64,000 nucleotides of DNA. Origin: Denitratisoma sp. DHT3. Lineage in GTDB: Bacteria > Pseudomonadota > Gammaproteobacteria > Burkholderiales > Rhodocyclaceae. Positions 16,445 to 25,406 of this stretch are shown in pieces. The stretch lies in NCBI RefSeq assembly GCF_007833355.1, contig NZ_CP020914.1, positions 1,288,047 to 1,352,046 on the forward strand, read 5' to 3'. Each line of letters begins with the position of its first letter. The stretch's first letter is position 1. A program made the translations under genes and the position numbers. The notes beneath the pieces are model-generated. The model did no database searches. It was not told where the DNA came from and worked only from the letters and a program-made list of their open reading frames with translations.

Positions 16445-17479
16445 GTGACCCGCCACAGACAACAACTCAGAATACATAGCCTCGACGATCTGCGGCTGGA
16501 TACCGTACCGCTGCCGAACGTCGGCGCGGGCGATGTCCTGGTGCGGGTGGCGGTCTGCGGCATCTGCGGCAGCGATCTGGGCTATCTGGCCAAAGGCGGC
16601 ACGCGCGGTCCGACCGGAACGCCGATGCCCCTCGGGCACGAGTTCTCCGGGGTGATCGACGAGGTCGGCGCACACGTCGCCGACCTGTGTCCGGGCATGC
16701 GCGTAGTGGTCAATCCGGACGACGACGGCATCGGCAACGGCGGCCCGGAAGGCGGTTTCTCGGAATGGGTGCTGGTGAAGAACGCACGGCTGGGCGGCAA
16801 CATCCATCCGCTGCCGGATGCGCTGTCCTTCGAGCGGGCGGCGCTGGTCGAGCCGTTGTCCGTTTCACTCCACGGCGTGAACCGGGCCCGGGTGAAACCG
16901 GAGAGCAAGGTGGTCGTCTACGGCGCCGGCGTGATCGGACTGGGCGTCGTCGTCGGACTGCGCCGGCGCGGCGTGCGCGACATCGTCGTGGTGGACCTGC
17001 AGGATGCGCGGCTGGAAACGGCGCGGCGCCTGGGCGCCAGCGCCACCGTCAATCCGGCGCGGGAGGATCTGCAAGCCGCCTTGGGGCGGTTGCACGGCAC
17101 CCGTCAGAAATACGGTTTTGCATCGGTCGCTACCGATGTCTTCATCGACGCCGCCGGCGCCGGCGGCCTGCTGCAACAGACGGTGGCCATGTGCGCCAGC
17201 GGCGCCCGCATCGTGGTGGTCGCCGTCTATCGCCAGCCCGTGGCCCTGGATCTGGTGATGGTGATGGCCAAAGAAATCGAACTCGCCGGCTCCATCGCCT
17301 ATCCGGGCGACGAATTTCAGGAAGTGATCGGCATGCTGGCGCAGGGCGAGGTGGATGTCGACCCGCTGATCACCCATCGTTTCACGTTCAGCGCGGCATT
17401 GGCGGCCTTCGAGCAGGCCCGGGACGCCACCCGCGCGCTGAAGGTGATGGTCGAGATCGACACTGAGGAGGCACCATGA
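16445..17479 (+). CDS. Zinc-dependent alcohol dehydrogenase (MDR, sorbitol/butanediol type)
   Basis: This medium-chain dehydrogenase of 344 residues keeps the catalytic zinc ligands Cys38 (CGICGSD), His65/Glu66 (GHE) and a later Glu (VEPLSVSLHG), and the cofactor motif GAGVIGLG. The structural-zinc lobe with four cysteines is missing; in its place is a short NPDDDGIGNGG loop, so it likely binds one zinc. I start at GTG 16445, six bases after GGAGGA (16433-16438); ATG 16439 directly abuts that site. It should oxidise a secondary alcohol or diol. Its stop overlaps the next ATG (ATGA), so the genes are coupled. Confidence 0.88.
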   Translation: MTRHRQQLRIHSLDDLRLDTVPLPNVGAGDVLVRVAVCGICGSDLGYLAKGGTRGPTGTPMPLGHEFSGVIDEVGAHVADLCPGMRVVVNPDDDGIGNGGPEGGFSEWVLVKNARLGGNIHPLPDALSFERAALVEPLSVSLHGVNRARVKPESKVVVYGAGVIGLGVVVGLRRRGVRDIVVVDLQDARLETARRLGASATVNPAREDLQAALGRLHGTRQKYGFASVATDVFIDAAGAGGLLQQTVAMCASGARIVVVAVYRQPVALDLVMVMAKEIELAGSIAYPGDEFQEVIGMLAQGEVDVDPLITHRFTFSAALAAFEQARDATRALKVMVEIDTEEAP

Positions 17480-17925
17480 CGTTCACCAGCATCACACTCG
17501 ACCCCGGCGCCAGTCCGGAAATCGGCGCCGCCTACCGCGCCGTCTGGGAAGCGCTCTGGCGGCAGGGCCACCTGCCGCCCGCAGTCCTGGAACTGGCCCG
17601 GCTGCGGCTAGCCGCGCTGCACCAGGCGCGAGAGGAAATGGCGCTGCGCCCGCCATGGGCCGCCGAACTGGACGAGGCAAAAATCGCCGCGACCCTGGCC
17701 GGGCGCTGGCCCCGCGATCCGGCATTCGGCGCCGCCGAGCGCGCGGTCCTGGCGTTCGCCGAGGTCTATGCGCAGGATCCGGAGTCCATCGGCGACGAAC
17801 TGGCCGCCGACGTCAAGGCCCATTTCGGCGAGGCCGGGCTGGTCTGCCTGGTGGAAGCACTCGGCTTCATCGACGGCAGGCTGCGCCTGACGCTGCTGTT
17901 CAACCATCTTGGCGCGACGCGCTGA
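17476..17925 (+). CDS. AhpD-fold protein lacking the CxxC pair
   Basis: The 149-residue protein follows the AhpD/carboxymuconolactone decarboxylase helical pattern (ELARLRLAALHQA..E, AERAVLAFAEVYAQD) but has no CxxC at the usual place (LHQAREE instead), so redox peroxidase chemistry is unlikely. It overlaps the dehydrogenase stop by four bases and has a GAGGAGG ribosome binding site within that gene. The next gene is a related AhpD-fold protein with CxxC, so the two might form a heteromer in which one is structural. Function unknown. Confidence 0.75.
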   Translation: MTFTSITLDPGASPEIGAAYRAVWEALWRQGHLPPAVLELARLRLAALHQAREEMALRPPWAAELDEAKIAATLAGRWPRDPAFGAAERAVLAFAEVYAQDPESIGDELAADVKAHFGEAGLVCLVEALGFIDGRLRLTLLFNHLGATR

Positions 17926-17937
17926 AAGGAGACGATC

Positions 17938-18459
17938 ATGACCCGCAAAGCCCGTGTCACCGCCCCCGCCGGCCAGAAGACCGGCCATGTGGTGCGCGAC
18001 AGCGCCTTCGGCCTGGCATCCGATCTGCTGGACCCGGTGGTGGCGCTCACCAACCGGATCTGGTCGGCGAGCAGCGTCAATCCGGCGCTGATCGAGATGC
18101 TGCGCCTGCGCAACGCCCGCACCGTCAATTGCACGGTCTGCAAGGCCACGCGCTATGAGGAAGCGCGCCGCGACGGCATGACGGAGGAAAAGCTGGCCCA
18201 GGTGGCCGACGGCTACCAGGACAGCGACCTCAGCGAACGCGAAAAGCTGGCCCTCGAATTCGTCGACACATACCTGAAAGCCCCGGCCGGCGCCGGCCCG
18301 GAACTGCTGACGCGATTGCGGGGCCATTTCAGCGATCGCCAGATCGGCGACATGGCGGTCGCCCTGACCACCTTCCACGCGATGTCACGCTGCGCCGTCA
18401 GCCTCGGCGGAATGCCGGAAAGCCTGCCAGTCTTCAGCATGTCGGTGCCCCCGGCCTGA
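17938..18459 (+). CDS. AhpD-fold / carboxymuconolactone decarboxylase family protein
   Basis: The 173-residue protein carries the redox motif NCTVCKATR (Cys61 and Cys64) in an AhpD-like fold (IEMLRLRNARTVNC; REKLALEFVDTYL). It starts at ATG 17938 with AAGGAGA upstream and follows the CxxC-less paralogue by 12 bases. It belongs to the dehydrogenase-AhpD-AhpD-VOC operon. The substrate is unknown; roles in peroxide reduction or in lyase/hydratase chemistry are both possible for the family. Confidence 0.85.
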   Translation: MTRKARVTAPAGQKTGHVVRDSAFGLASDLLDPVVALTNRIWSASSVNPALIEMLRLRNARTVNCTVCKATRYEEARRDGMTEEKLAQVADGYQDSDLSEREKLALEFVDTYLKAPAGAGPELLTRLRGHFSDRQIGDMAVALTTFHAMSRCAVSLGGMPESLPVFSMSVPPA

Positions 18460-18502
18460 CTCCTTTGCCCCTTCCCTTCTCGTCCACCCCGGGAACACAG
18501 CC

Positions 18503-18964
18503 ATGAACACGTCCCCCCTGCCCCAGACCCTGCAAAACCTCGGTCTGCCTCCAGTCGACCAGATCGGTTTCGTGGTACGCGACCTGGACGCCGCCGTCGC
18601 CCTCTACGAGCCGGTATTCGGCCCCTTCTGGCGCATGGACGGCGCCGTCTCGGCCTGCGAGTTCCGCGGCCGCATCGCCGACGTCGACCTTCAGCTCGCC
18701 TTCGGCAAAAGCGGCGACCTGGAGATCGAGCTGATCCAGTGGGTCTCCGGCGAAAGCCCGCACAGCGAATTCATCCAGCGCGGCCGCGAAGGCATGCATC
18801 ACCTGCGTTTCCGCGTCGCCGACGTCGATGCCTGGATCGCCAGGGTGGCGCCCATCGGCTATCGTCCGATCTGGTACAAACGCTACAGCGAAACGATCAC
18901 CTTCGCCTATCTGGAGCGCGAAGGCGATCCGCTGATCATCGAGTTCCTGACACCCGGGGTCTGA
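18503..18964 (+). CDS. VOC family protein (glyoxalase/bleomycin resistance/dioxygenase fold)
   Basis: The 153-residue protein has one VOC beta-alpha-beta-beta-beta module pair: PPVDQIGFVVRDLDAAVALYEPVFGPF at the start, HHLRFRVADVDAWI in the middle, and a C-terminal IIEFL with the metal-ligand Glu. His and Glu at the expected positions suggest a divalent metal site, as in methylmalonyl-CoA epimerase or glyoxalase relatives. It closes the catabolic plus-strand operon; the role is probably an isomerase or epimerase step but cannot be named. Confidence 0.82.
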   Translation: MNTSPLPQTLQNLGLPPVDQIGFVVRDLDAAVALYEPVFGPFWRMDGAVSACEFRGRIADVDLQLAFGKSGDLEIELIQWVSGESPHSEFIQRGREGMHHLRFRVADVDAWIARVAPIGYRPIWYKRYSETITFAYLEREGDPLIIEFLTPGV

Positions 18965-19020
18965 TTGCCCGGGCCGGGCGCCTACAATGGACGGGTTTTC
19001 CGGAACGCCTGTCATTGCCG

Positions 19021-20028
19021 ATGCCAAACACCGCCCGCCATCCCTTTTCCTCCCTGACCCCGGATTGCGTGCTGGACGCCCTGGAGAGCCTGGGGCTGCT
19101 GCCGGACGGACGCCAACTGGCCCTGAACAGCTACGAGAACCGGGTCTACCAGGTGGGGATGGAAGACGGGCCGCCCCTGATCGCCAAGTTCTACCGGCCG
19201 GAGCGCTGGTCGGACGAACAGATACAGGAAGAACATGACTTCGTCGCGGAACTCGCAGCCCGCGAAATTCCCGTGGTGCCGCCGCTCTCGATGAACGGTC
19301 GCACCCTGCATCGGTTCGGCGCCTTCCGCTTCGCCCTGTTTCCCCGGTGTGGCGGCCGGGCGCCGGAATTGGGCGATCCGGCGACCCTGGAATGGCTGGG
19401 GCGCTTCCTGGGACGGATTCACGCCGTGGGCACCATCGCGCCCTACCGGCAACGGCCGGCGCTGACCCCCGACACATTCGGCACGGCGTCCCGCGACTGG
19501 CTGCTGGCCCACGATTTCATTCCCGTCGAGCTACGCGATGCCTGGCGGACGACCGTCGACCAGGCGCTGGCGGGCGTCGGCTACTGCTTCGAGCGAGCGG
19601 GCGCCATGACCCGCTTGCGTCTGCACGGCGATTGCCATATGGGCAATGTGCTGTGGAACGAGGATGGCGACATGCCCGGCCCCCATTTCGTCGATTTCGA
19701 CGACAGCCGCATGGGGCCGGCGATCCAGGATCTATGGATGCTGCTCTCGGGCGAGCGGGACGAGATGCAGCGCCAGTTGCTGAACGTGGTGGACGGCTAC
19801 GAGGATTTCATGGACTTCGATCCCCGCGAACTGCATCTGGTGGAGGCCTTGCGTACCCTGCGCCTGCTGCATTTCTCGGCCTGGCTGGCGCGGCGCTGGG
19901 ACGACCCGGCCTTTCCGGCCGCATTTCCGTGGTTCGACAGCCCCCGTTACTGGCAGGACCGGATTCTCGAACTGAAGGAACAGATCGCCCTCATGGACGA
20001 ACCGCCCCTGCGCCTGGGGCCGCCATAG
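19021..20028 (+). CDS. srkA: Stress response serine/threonine kinase SrkA (YihE/RdoA)
   Basis: The 335-residue protein matches the SrkA family: N-terminal lobe with ENRVYQVG and LIAKFYRPERWS, catalytic LHGDCHMGN (Asp204) and metal-binding VDFDDS (225-229). SrkA phosphorylates proteins during Cpx-related and oxidative stress and counteracts programmed death in E. coli. ATG 19021 agrees with the family N terminus; the open frame further upstream overlaps the VOC gene and is not used. It is 56 bases after the VOC gene and convergent with ccoH. Confidence 0.92.
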   Translation: MPNTARHPFSSLTPDCVLDALESLGLLPDGRQLALNSYENRVYQVGMEDGPPLIAKFYRPERWSDEQIQEEHDFVAELAAREIPVVPPLSMNGRTLHRFGAFRFALFPRCGGRAPELGDPATLEWLGRFLGRIHAVGTIAPYRQRPALTPDTFGTASRDWLLAHDFIPVELRDAWRTTVDQALAGVGYCFERAGAMTRLRLHGDCHMGNVLWNEDGDMPGPHFVDFDDSRMGPAIQDLWMLLSGERDEMQRQLLNVVDGYEDFMDFDPRELHLVEALRTLRLLHFSAWLARRWDDPAFPAAFPWFDSPRYWQDRILELKEQIALMDEPPLRLGPP

Positions 20029-20063
20029 GCAGGCGGCGCAAGGGCATCAAGGAATTGCTGAAA

Positions 20064-20600
20064 TCACTGGCTGCGGATGTCGGCCGGCCGCGTCGCCCCG
20101 CCGAGCATGATTTCCTCGGTCGCCGGCAGCACCACGTTGCCCATCAGGCGCCAGGTCTGAAGATCGTCCTCCAGCAGCACGATCCAGTGGCCGGCGGCGG
20201 GCAGTTGGAAATGCCCGACATAGCGTCCGTCCTGGACGGGAAACACCTGGCTCTGGTCCAACCCGGCGCGGGTCGGATGGGAGATCGAGACATGCAGCGC
20301 CGCCGGCGGGGGGAAGGACGGATTTTCGGCCGACAGCCGGATCTCCATGCGTCCGCCACTCACCCGCAATCCCGCCTGCAGGCCGAAGGCGGCGGCCTGG
20401 TTGCTGCGGGCGATGGTCTGGTTGGCGGCCAGTCCTTTTTTATAGTAGTCCTCGGTCACCAGGCCATCGCTGGTGGTCGCCGCGATCCAGGCCGTGATCA
20501 AACTGGCGACCACGACGATGGCCGGGCCCATGATCAACAGCCAGGGCCAGCGATGGCGATACCAGGGCAAAGCGGGCTGTATCGATTGAATCGTAGTCAT
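20064..20600 (-). CDS. ccoH: FixH/CcoH cbb3 oxidase assembly protein
   Basis: The 178-residue protein has one N-terminal membrane helix (about 20-42, LLIMGPAIVVVASLITAWIA), followed by the family motif DGLVTEDYYKKGL and a periplasmic beta-rich domain. CcoH/FixH interacts with and stabilises the cbb3 oxidase during assembly. Its ATG overlaps the ccoG stop (ATGA), indicating translational coupling. Confidence 0.9.
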   Translation of the reverse strand: MTTIQSIQPALPWYRHRWPWLLIMGPAIVVVASLITAWIAATTSDGLVTEDYYKKGLAANQTIARSNQAAAFGLQAGLRVSGGRMEIRLSAENPSFPPPAALHVSISHPTRAGLDQSQVFPVQDGRYVGHFQLPAAGHWIVLLEDDLQTWRLMGNVVLPATEEIMLGGATRPADIRSQ

Positions 20601-22015
20601 GGCAGGATGAATTTCGCTTTCTCGTGCGCCTGAGCCTTGGGGTCGCTCAGGGACGCGACGTTGATGTAAATCGTGTTGGCGCCGCGCTTCCCGGATTCCG
20701 GCGGCACCCGGACCTGGATCGTCATCGGCGTGGTGCTGGCCGGCGCCACGTCCAGTTCGCGCTCTCCCACGATCTGGATGCCCGGCAGCCCCTCGGCCGC
20801 GATCGAGTAGCGCTGAGGTTGCTCGGAGACATTCATGATCTGCAGGCGATAGACGTTTTCGATCAGGCCGTCCTCCACTTCGCGCGACAGCGTGGCCCGG
20901 TCGCGGATCACATTGACGCGCAGGTCCGGTTTGGTGGCCAGGCCCCAGACGAAGGCCACGCAGATCGCCGCGAGCACAGAGCTGTAGATGACCACGCGGG
21001 GGCGCACCACATGGCCGAGGATGTCCTTCCAGCCCCAGTGCCGTGCCAGCGCATTCTCCGTCGAATAGCGGATCAGGCCCTTCGGATAGCCCATCTTGTC
21101 CATCACCTGGTCACAGGCATCGATGCAGGCGGCGCAACCGATGCACTCGGACTGCAGGCCGTTGCGGATGTCGATGCCGGTGGGGCAGACCACGACGCAC
21201 AAGCCGCAATCCACGCAGTCGCCGAACCCCTGCTGACGATGGTCGGTCTTCTTTGAGCGGGCGCCGCGCGGCTCCCCGCGCTCCGCGTCGTAGGTGATCA
21301 CCAGGGTATCCGGATCGAACATCACGCCCTGGAAGCGCGCGTAGGGACACATGTACTTGCACACCTGCTCCCGCAGATGCCCGGCCATGAGGTAGGTGAA
21401 GCCGCCGTAGAAAAAGATCCAGAACGCTTCCCATGGCCCCAGATCGAAAGACCAGAACGAACTCCACAGCGTCTTGATCGGCGTGAAGTAGCCGACCAGG
21501 GTAAAGCCGGTCCACAACGAAAGCAGCACCCAGACAGTGCCTTTGCCAAGCTTGCGGGCCGCCTTGGCCCCGTTCATCGGCGCCCGGTCCAGGCGCATCC
21601 GGGCGTTCCGGTCGCCCTCGAACAGCTTTTCGATCCACATGAAGATTTCCGTGTAGACCGTCTGGGGACACGCGTAGCCGCACCATAAACGGCCGGCCAC
21701 CGCGGTAAAGAGGAACAAGGCGTAGGCGCAGATGATCAGCAGGATCGCCAGCAGGAAGACGTCCTGCGGCCACAGCACCAGGCCGAAGAGGTAGAACTTG
21801 CGTTCCACCAGGTCGAACAGGACCGCCTGGCGGCCGTTCCAGGGTACCCAGCAGAGTCCGTAAAACACCAGTTGCGTCAGCCACACCAGAACCCAGCGCC
21901 AGCTCGCGAACACGCCGGTTACCGAACGCGCATAGATCTTCTTGTGCACTTCGTAGAGAGAACCGTCGGTTTCCTCGGCGGTATCGGCCTGCGGCCTGGG
22001 ATGTGGGCTGCTCAT
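20597..22015 (-). CDS. ccoG: Cytochrome c oxidase accessory protein CcoG (ferredoxin-type, FixG/RdxA)
   Basis: The 472-residue membrane protein has several helices in its N-terminal half (CGYACPQTVYTE is a family signature), two 4Fe-4S ferredoxin clusters (CVDCGLCVVVCPTG and CIGCAACIDAC), another helix, and a C-terminal Ig-like periplasmic domain. CcoG reduces Cu(II) to Cu(I) for delivery to the cbb3 CuB site. It lies downstream of ccoP, separated by an intrinsic terminator, so it may rely on read-through or its own promoter. Confidence 0.95.
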   Translation of the reverse strand: MSSPHPRPQADTAEETDGSLYEVHKKIYARSVTGVFASWRWVLVWLTQLVFYGLCWVPWNGRQAVLFDLVERKFYLFGLVLWPQDVFLLAILLIICAYALFLFTAVAGRLWCGYACPQTVYTEIFMWIEKLFEGDRNARMRLDRAPMNGAKAARKLGKGTVWVLLSLWTGFTLVGYFTPIKTLWSSFWSFDLGPWEAFWIFFYGGFTYLMAGHLREQVCKYMCPYARFQGVMFDPDTLVITYDAERGEPRGARSKKTDHRQQGFGDCVDCGLCVVVCPTGIDIRNGLQSECIGCAACIDACDQVMDKMGYPKGLIRYSTENALARHWGWKDILGHVVRPRVVIYSSVLAAICVAFVWGLATKPDLRVNVIRDRATLSREVEDGLIENVYRLQIMNVSEQPQRYSIAAEGLPGIQIVGERELDVAPASTTPMTIQVRVPPESGKRGANTIYINVASLSDPKAQAHEKAKFILP

Positions 22016-22049
22016 GATGCTATATCAGTAAATCCTGATGTACAGGCTT

Positions 22050-22081
22050 TAAAAAAACTCCCCGGTCTTGCGCCGGGGAGT
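22050..22081 (-). terminator. Intrinsic terminator after ccoP
   Basis: On the minus strand, ACTCCCCGG and CCGGGGAGT (complement of 22057-22065 and 22073-22081) form a nine-pair stem followed by a seven-base U tract (22051-22057). It lies 14 bases after the ccoP stop and 35 before ccoG, probably lowering ccoGH expression relative to ccoNOQP. Confidence 0.9.
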
Positions 22082-22095
22082 CGTTCGACTCGGAC

Positions 22096-23061
22096 TCATT
22101 TTGCCTCGGATGCGGCAGCGGGAGCAACCGGCGCCGGCTCGCCGTCCTTCACGCCACCGCCGAGGCCATACACATAGGCCGCCAGCAGATGGACCTTGGC
22201 TTCGCCGAGGAAATCGCCGAATGCCGGCATGCGGTTGGTCCGGCCATGGGTGATGGTCTGGATCACGGTCGCCTCGGAACTGCCGTAGAGCCAGACCTTG
22301 TCGGTCAGGTTCGGCGCCACGCCCACATTGCCCTTGCCCTCCGGGCCATGACAGGCGGCGCAGGCCTGGCCGAACAGCTCATGGCCACGCTGCACACGTA
22401 CCGAATCCGCGGTCAGGCCGGACAGGGAACGCACGTAGTGGGCGACATCCCGTGCTTGCTCGGCATCCATGTCGGGCTTCAGGCCCTTGGCCGGCATCAT
22501 CGCGTCACGGCCGCTGGCGATCGTTTCCTTGATCTTGTCGGACGTGCCGCCCCACAGCCAGTCGCCGTCGGTCAGGTTGGGAAAGCCGCTGGCACCCTTC
22601 GCATCGGCGCCGTGACACTGCGCGCAATAGGTCAGGAACAGGCGCTGGCCGGCTTCCTTGGCCTTGGGATCGGCGGCCACGGCTGCCAGATCCATCTTCA
22701 GCAAGGGGCCGTAGGCCTGGATGAATTGCTGATCGGCGGCGGCGCTTTCCTTCTCGTACTGGCCGCGCATGCTCCAGCCGAACGAACCGCCATAGGTACC
22801 CAAACCAGGGTACAGCGCCAGATAGACCAGGGCAAACACCACGGTCAGGTAGAACATACAGCGCCACCAGGAGGGGAGCGGATTGTTGTACTCCTCAAGA
22901 TCCTCATCCCACACATGCCCCGTGGTCTGGCCGACAGAATGCTTGGCGGAGCTCTGAACCCAAAGCAGCGCCGCGCAACCAAGCACGCTGACCAGGACCA
23001 GAACGGTCACATAAATATTCCAAAACCCACTGATGAAATCGCTCGTATTTTTGAAGTCCAT
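22096..23061 (-). CDS. ccoP: cbb3-type cytochrome c oxidase subunit III (dihaem)
   Basis: The 321-residue subunit has an N-terminal FixP-type membrane segment (GFWNIYVTVLVLVSVLG), a second helix, and two cytochrome c domains with CAQCH and CAACH haem motifs plus downstream Met ligands (MMPAKG, RMPAFGD). CcoP passes electrons from soluble cytochrome c to CcoO and CcoN. AAGGA precedes ATG 23061. It is the last of the ccoNOQP genes, with ccoQ 12 bases before it. Confidence 0.97.
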   Translation of the reverse strand: MDFKNTSDFISGFWNIYVTVLVLVSVLGCAALLWVQSSAKHSVGQTTGHVWDEDLEEYNNPLPSWWRCMFYLTVVFALVYLALYPGLGTYGGSFGWSMRGQYEKESAAADQQFIQAYGPLLKMDLAAVAADPKAKEAGQRLFLTYCAQCHGADAKGASGFPNLTDGDWLWGGTSDKIKETIASGRDAMMPAKGLKPDMDAEQARDVAHYVRSLSGLTADSVRVQRGHELFGQACAACHGPEGKGNVGVAPNLTDKVWLYGSSEATVIQTITHGRTNRMPAFGDFLGEAKVHLLAAYVYGLGGGVKDGEPAPVAPAAASEAK

Positions 23062-23073
23062 TTTTCGCTTCCT

Positions 23074-23259
23074 TCACTTATCCGTGGAGCCTGCGTCGGT
23101 GCTGCCGCCCGCGACATAAGGAGAATCGTCGTCCAAAGGCAGATGCGCCGCCTCGTCGAATGCCTGCTTGCGACGGCCCGAATAGGCCCACATCACAATG
23201 CCGATAAAGATGACGAAGGCCAGTACCGTAAACACCGAACGCAGGTCGTTGATATCCAC
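23074..23259 (-). CDS. ccoQ: cbb3 oxidase small subunit CcoQ
   Basis: The 61-residue protein has one membrane helix (about 9-27) followed by a hydrophilic tail with YSGRRKQAFDEAA, the typical CcoQ pattern. It stabilises the cbb3 complex. The start is GTG 23259, four bases after the ccoO stop, with GAGG upstream. Confidence 0.92.
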   Translation of the reverse strand: MDINDLRSVFTVLAFVIFIGIVMWAYSGRRKQAFDEAAHLPLDDDSPYVAGGSTDAGSTDK

Positions 23260-23263
23260 CTGA

Positions 23264-23875
23264 TTACCTCGTTTGCTTGAGCGCGACGCCCAGCCCTTGC
23301 AAATAGGCGATCACGCACTCGATCTCGGTCTTGCCCTCCACAGCCTGCCTGGCGCCGGCGATTTCCTCGTCGCTGTAGGGAACGCCGACCTTGCGCAGCG
23401 CCTTCATCTTGAGCTCGATGTCATCGGTCTTTGCCGGGCGGTCCAGCCAGTAGTAGGCCGGCATGTTCGACTCCGGCACCACATCGCGGGGATTCAGCAG
23501 ATGGGTGCGATGCCAGAGATCCGAATAGCGGCCGCCGACCCGCGCCAGATCGGGGCCGGTACGCTTGGAGCCCCACTGGAACGGATGGTCATAGACGAAC
23601 TCGCCCGCCACGGAATAGTGGCCATAGCGTTCGGTCTCGGCACGGAATGGGCGGATCATCTGGGAATGGCAGTTGTAGCAGCCCTCGCGGACGTAGATGT
23701 CGCGCCCCACCAGCCGGACCGGATCGTAAGGCTTGACCAGTTCATTGAGGGGCGTCGTGGTGGACTTCTGGAAGAACAACGGAACGATCTCCACCAGACC
23801 GCCCACGCTCACCACCAGGATGGACAGGACGATCAGCCAACCTACGTTCTTTTCAATCTTTTCATGGGTCAACAT
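23264..23875 (-). CDS. ccoO: cbb3-type cytochrome c oxidase subunit II (monohaem)
   Basis: The 203-residue subunit has an N-terminal helix ([20 protein letters not shown]), the motif [21 protein letters not shown] with the haem CxxCH, and an SNMPAYYWL Met ligand region. It accepts electrons from CcoP and delivers them to CcoN. It follows ccoN by 19 bases. Confidence 0.97.
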   Translation of the reverse strand: MLTHEKIEKNVGWLIVLSILVVSVGGLVEIVPLFFQKSTTTPLNELVKPYDPVRLVGRDIYVREGCYNCHSQMIRPFRAETERYGHYSVAGEFVYDHPFQWGSKRTGPDLARVGGRYSDLWHRTHLLNPRDVVPESNMPAYYWLDRPAKTDDIELKMKALRKVGVPYSDEEIAGARQAVEGKTEIECVIAYLQGLGVALKQTR

Positions 23876-23894
23876 AGTTTCAACTCCTTGCTAA

Positions 23895-25319
23895 TCAGGC
23901 GTGATGGCCGGCCGGTTGCACCACGGGCGCATTGACGGCCTTGCCGCCAGCCATGGTCAGGAACATGTTGTAAGCCATGATCACCATGCCGGAGAGGAAC
24001 ATCAGGCCACCCACCAGGCGGATCGTCCAGAAGGGATAGGACGCCTTGACGCTCTCCACGAAGGAATAGGTCAGCGTGCCATCGGCGTTGGTCGCGCGCC
24101 ACATCAGGCCCTGCATCACACCGGCGATCCACATCGAGGCGATGTAGAGCACCACGCCGATGGTCGCCACCCAGAAGTGAACATTGACCAGGCTGGTGGA
24201 GTACATCTCCTTGCGACCGAACATGCGCGGCAGCAGGTAGTAGATGGAACCGATCGAAATCATCGCCACCCAGCCCAATGCGCCGGAGTGCACGTGGCCG
24301 ACGGTCCAGTCGGTGTAGTGGGAAAGCGCATTCACCGTCTTGATCGACATCATCGGACCTTCGAAGGTCGACATGCCATAGAACGACAGGGAAGTGATCA
24401 TGAACTTCAGGATCGGGTCGTCACGCAGCTTGTCCCAGGCCCCGGAGAGCGTCATGATGCCGTTGATCATGCCGCCCCACGAAGGCGCCAGCAGGATCAG
24501 CGAGAAGACCATACCGACCGACTGAGTCCAGTCAGGCAGCGCGGTGTAGTGCAGATGGTGCGGACCCGCCCACATGTAGGTGAAGATCAGCGCCCAGAAG
24601 TGCACCACCGACAGACGGTAGGAATACACCGGGCGGCCGGCCTGCTTCGGCACGAAGTAGTACATCATGCCCAGGAAGCCGGCGGTCAGGAAGAAGCCCA
24701 CCGCATTGTGGCCATACCACCATTGCACCATCGCATCCTGGACGCCGGCGTAGGCGGAATAGGACTTGGTCAGCGTCACGGGGATTTCGGCGCTATTGAC
24801 CAGATGCAGCAAGGCCACCGTCAGGATGAAGCCACCGAAGAACCAGTTGGCCACATAGATATGCGGGGTCTGGCGCTTGACGATCGTGCCGAAGAACACG
24901 ACGGCGTAGGAGACCCAGACCACGGTGATCAGGATATCGATCGGCCATTCCAGTTCCGCATACTCCTTGCCGCTGGTGAAGCCCATGGGAAGCGACACCG
25001 CCGCGAGCACGATGACCAATTGCCACCCCCAGAAAGTCAGCGATGCGAGCGCGGGAGCGAAAAGCGGCGCATGGGAAGTGCGTTGAACGCAATAATAGGA
25101 AGTCGCAAACAAGGCACAGCCGCCAAACGCAAAAATCACGGCATTCGTGTGCAGGGGCCGCAGGCGACCGTAACTCAGCCACTCCACGACGTTCAATTCA
25201 GGCCAGACCAACTGGGCAGCGATGACCACCCCCACCAGCATGCCGACGATGCCCCAAATTACGGTCATCACAGCGAACTGGCGCACGACTTTATAGTTGT
25301 AAGTCGATTGCGACTGCAT
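23895..25319 (-). CDS. ccoN: cbb3-type cytochrome c oxidase subunit I (catalytic)
   Basis: The 474-residue, 12-helix haem-copper oxidase subunit has the family histidines ([55 protein letters not shown]) and lacks the ordinary helix VI Tyr, as expected for cbb3 enzymes, which use a helix VII Tyr. It reduces O2 to water at low oxygen and pumps protons. The promoter region contains an FNR-type box at 25393-25406 in class II position. The ATG at 25319 has AAGGGG upstream. Confidence 0.97.
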   Translation of the reverse strand: MQSQSTYNYKVVRQFAVMTVIWGIVGMLVGVVIAAQLVWPELNVVEWLSYGRLRPLHTNAVIFAFGGCALFATSYYCVQRTSHAPLFAPALASLTFWGWQLVIVLAAVSLPMGFTSGKEYAELEWPIDILITVVWVSYAVVFFGTIVKRQTPHIYVANWFFGGFILTVALLHLVNSAEIPVTLTKSYSAYAGVQDAMVQWWYGHNAVGFFLTAGFLGMMYYFVPKQAGRPVYSYRLSVVHFWALIFTYMWAGPHHLHYTALPDWTQSVGMVFSLILLAPSWGGMINGIMTLSGAWDKLRDDPILKFMITSLSFYGMSTFEGPMMSIKTVNALSHYTDWTVGHVHSGALGWVAMISIGSIYYLLPRMFGRKEMYSTSLVNVHFWVATIGVVLYIASMWIAGVMQGLMWRATNADGTLTYSFVESVKASYPFWTIRLVGGLMFLSGMVIMAYNMFLTMAGGKAVNAPVVQPAGHHA

Positions 25320-25365
25320 GATGGATACCCCTTAGAACAAGAAGAAAGAAACCACACCAGCAACA

Positions 25366-25371
25366 AGGATA
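25366..25371 (-). promoter_or_regulatory. Putative -10 box of ccoN
   Basis: TATCCT on the minus strand has its centre 31 bases downstream of the centre of the FNR box at 25393-25406. This spacing places the box at about -41.5, as in class II FNR-activated promoters. Confidence 0.5.
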
Positions 25372-25392
25372 CGTTACTGAGGGCAACAGTTT

Positions 25393-25406
25393 TTGATTTC
25401 CGTCAA
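25393..25406 (-). promoter_or_regulatory. FNR/Anr box upstream of ccoN
   Basis: On the minus strand the site reads TTGAC-GGAA-ATCAA, matching the FNR consensus TTGAT-N4-ATCAA except for one base. It lies 74 bases before the ccoN start in the shared intergenic region with the chemotaxis receptor gene. It predicts anaerobic or microaerobic activation of ccoNOQP. Confidence 0.8.

Noticed and set aside
22021..22045. ATCAG-N6-CTGAT palindrome just upstream of ccoG as an FNR site
   Set aside because: The half-sites and spacing do not match FNR (TTGAT-N4-ATCAA), and it is too near the start codon.
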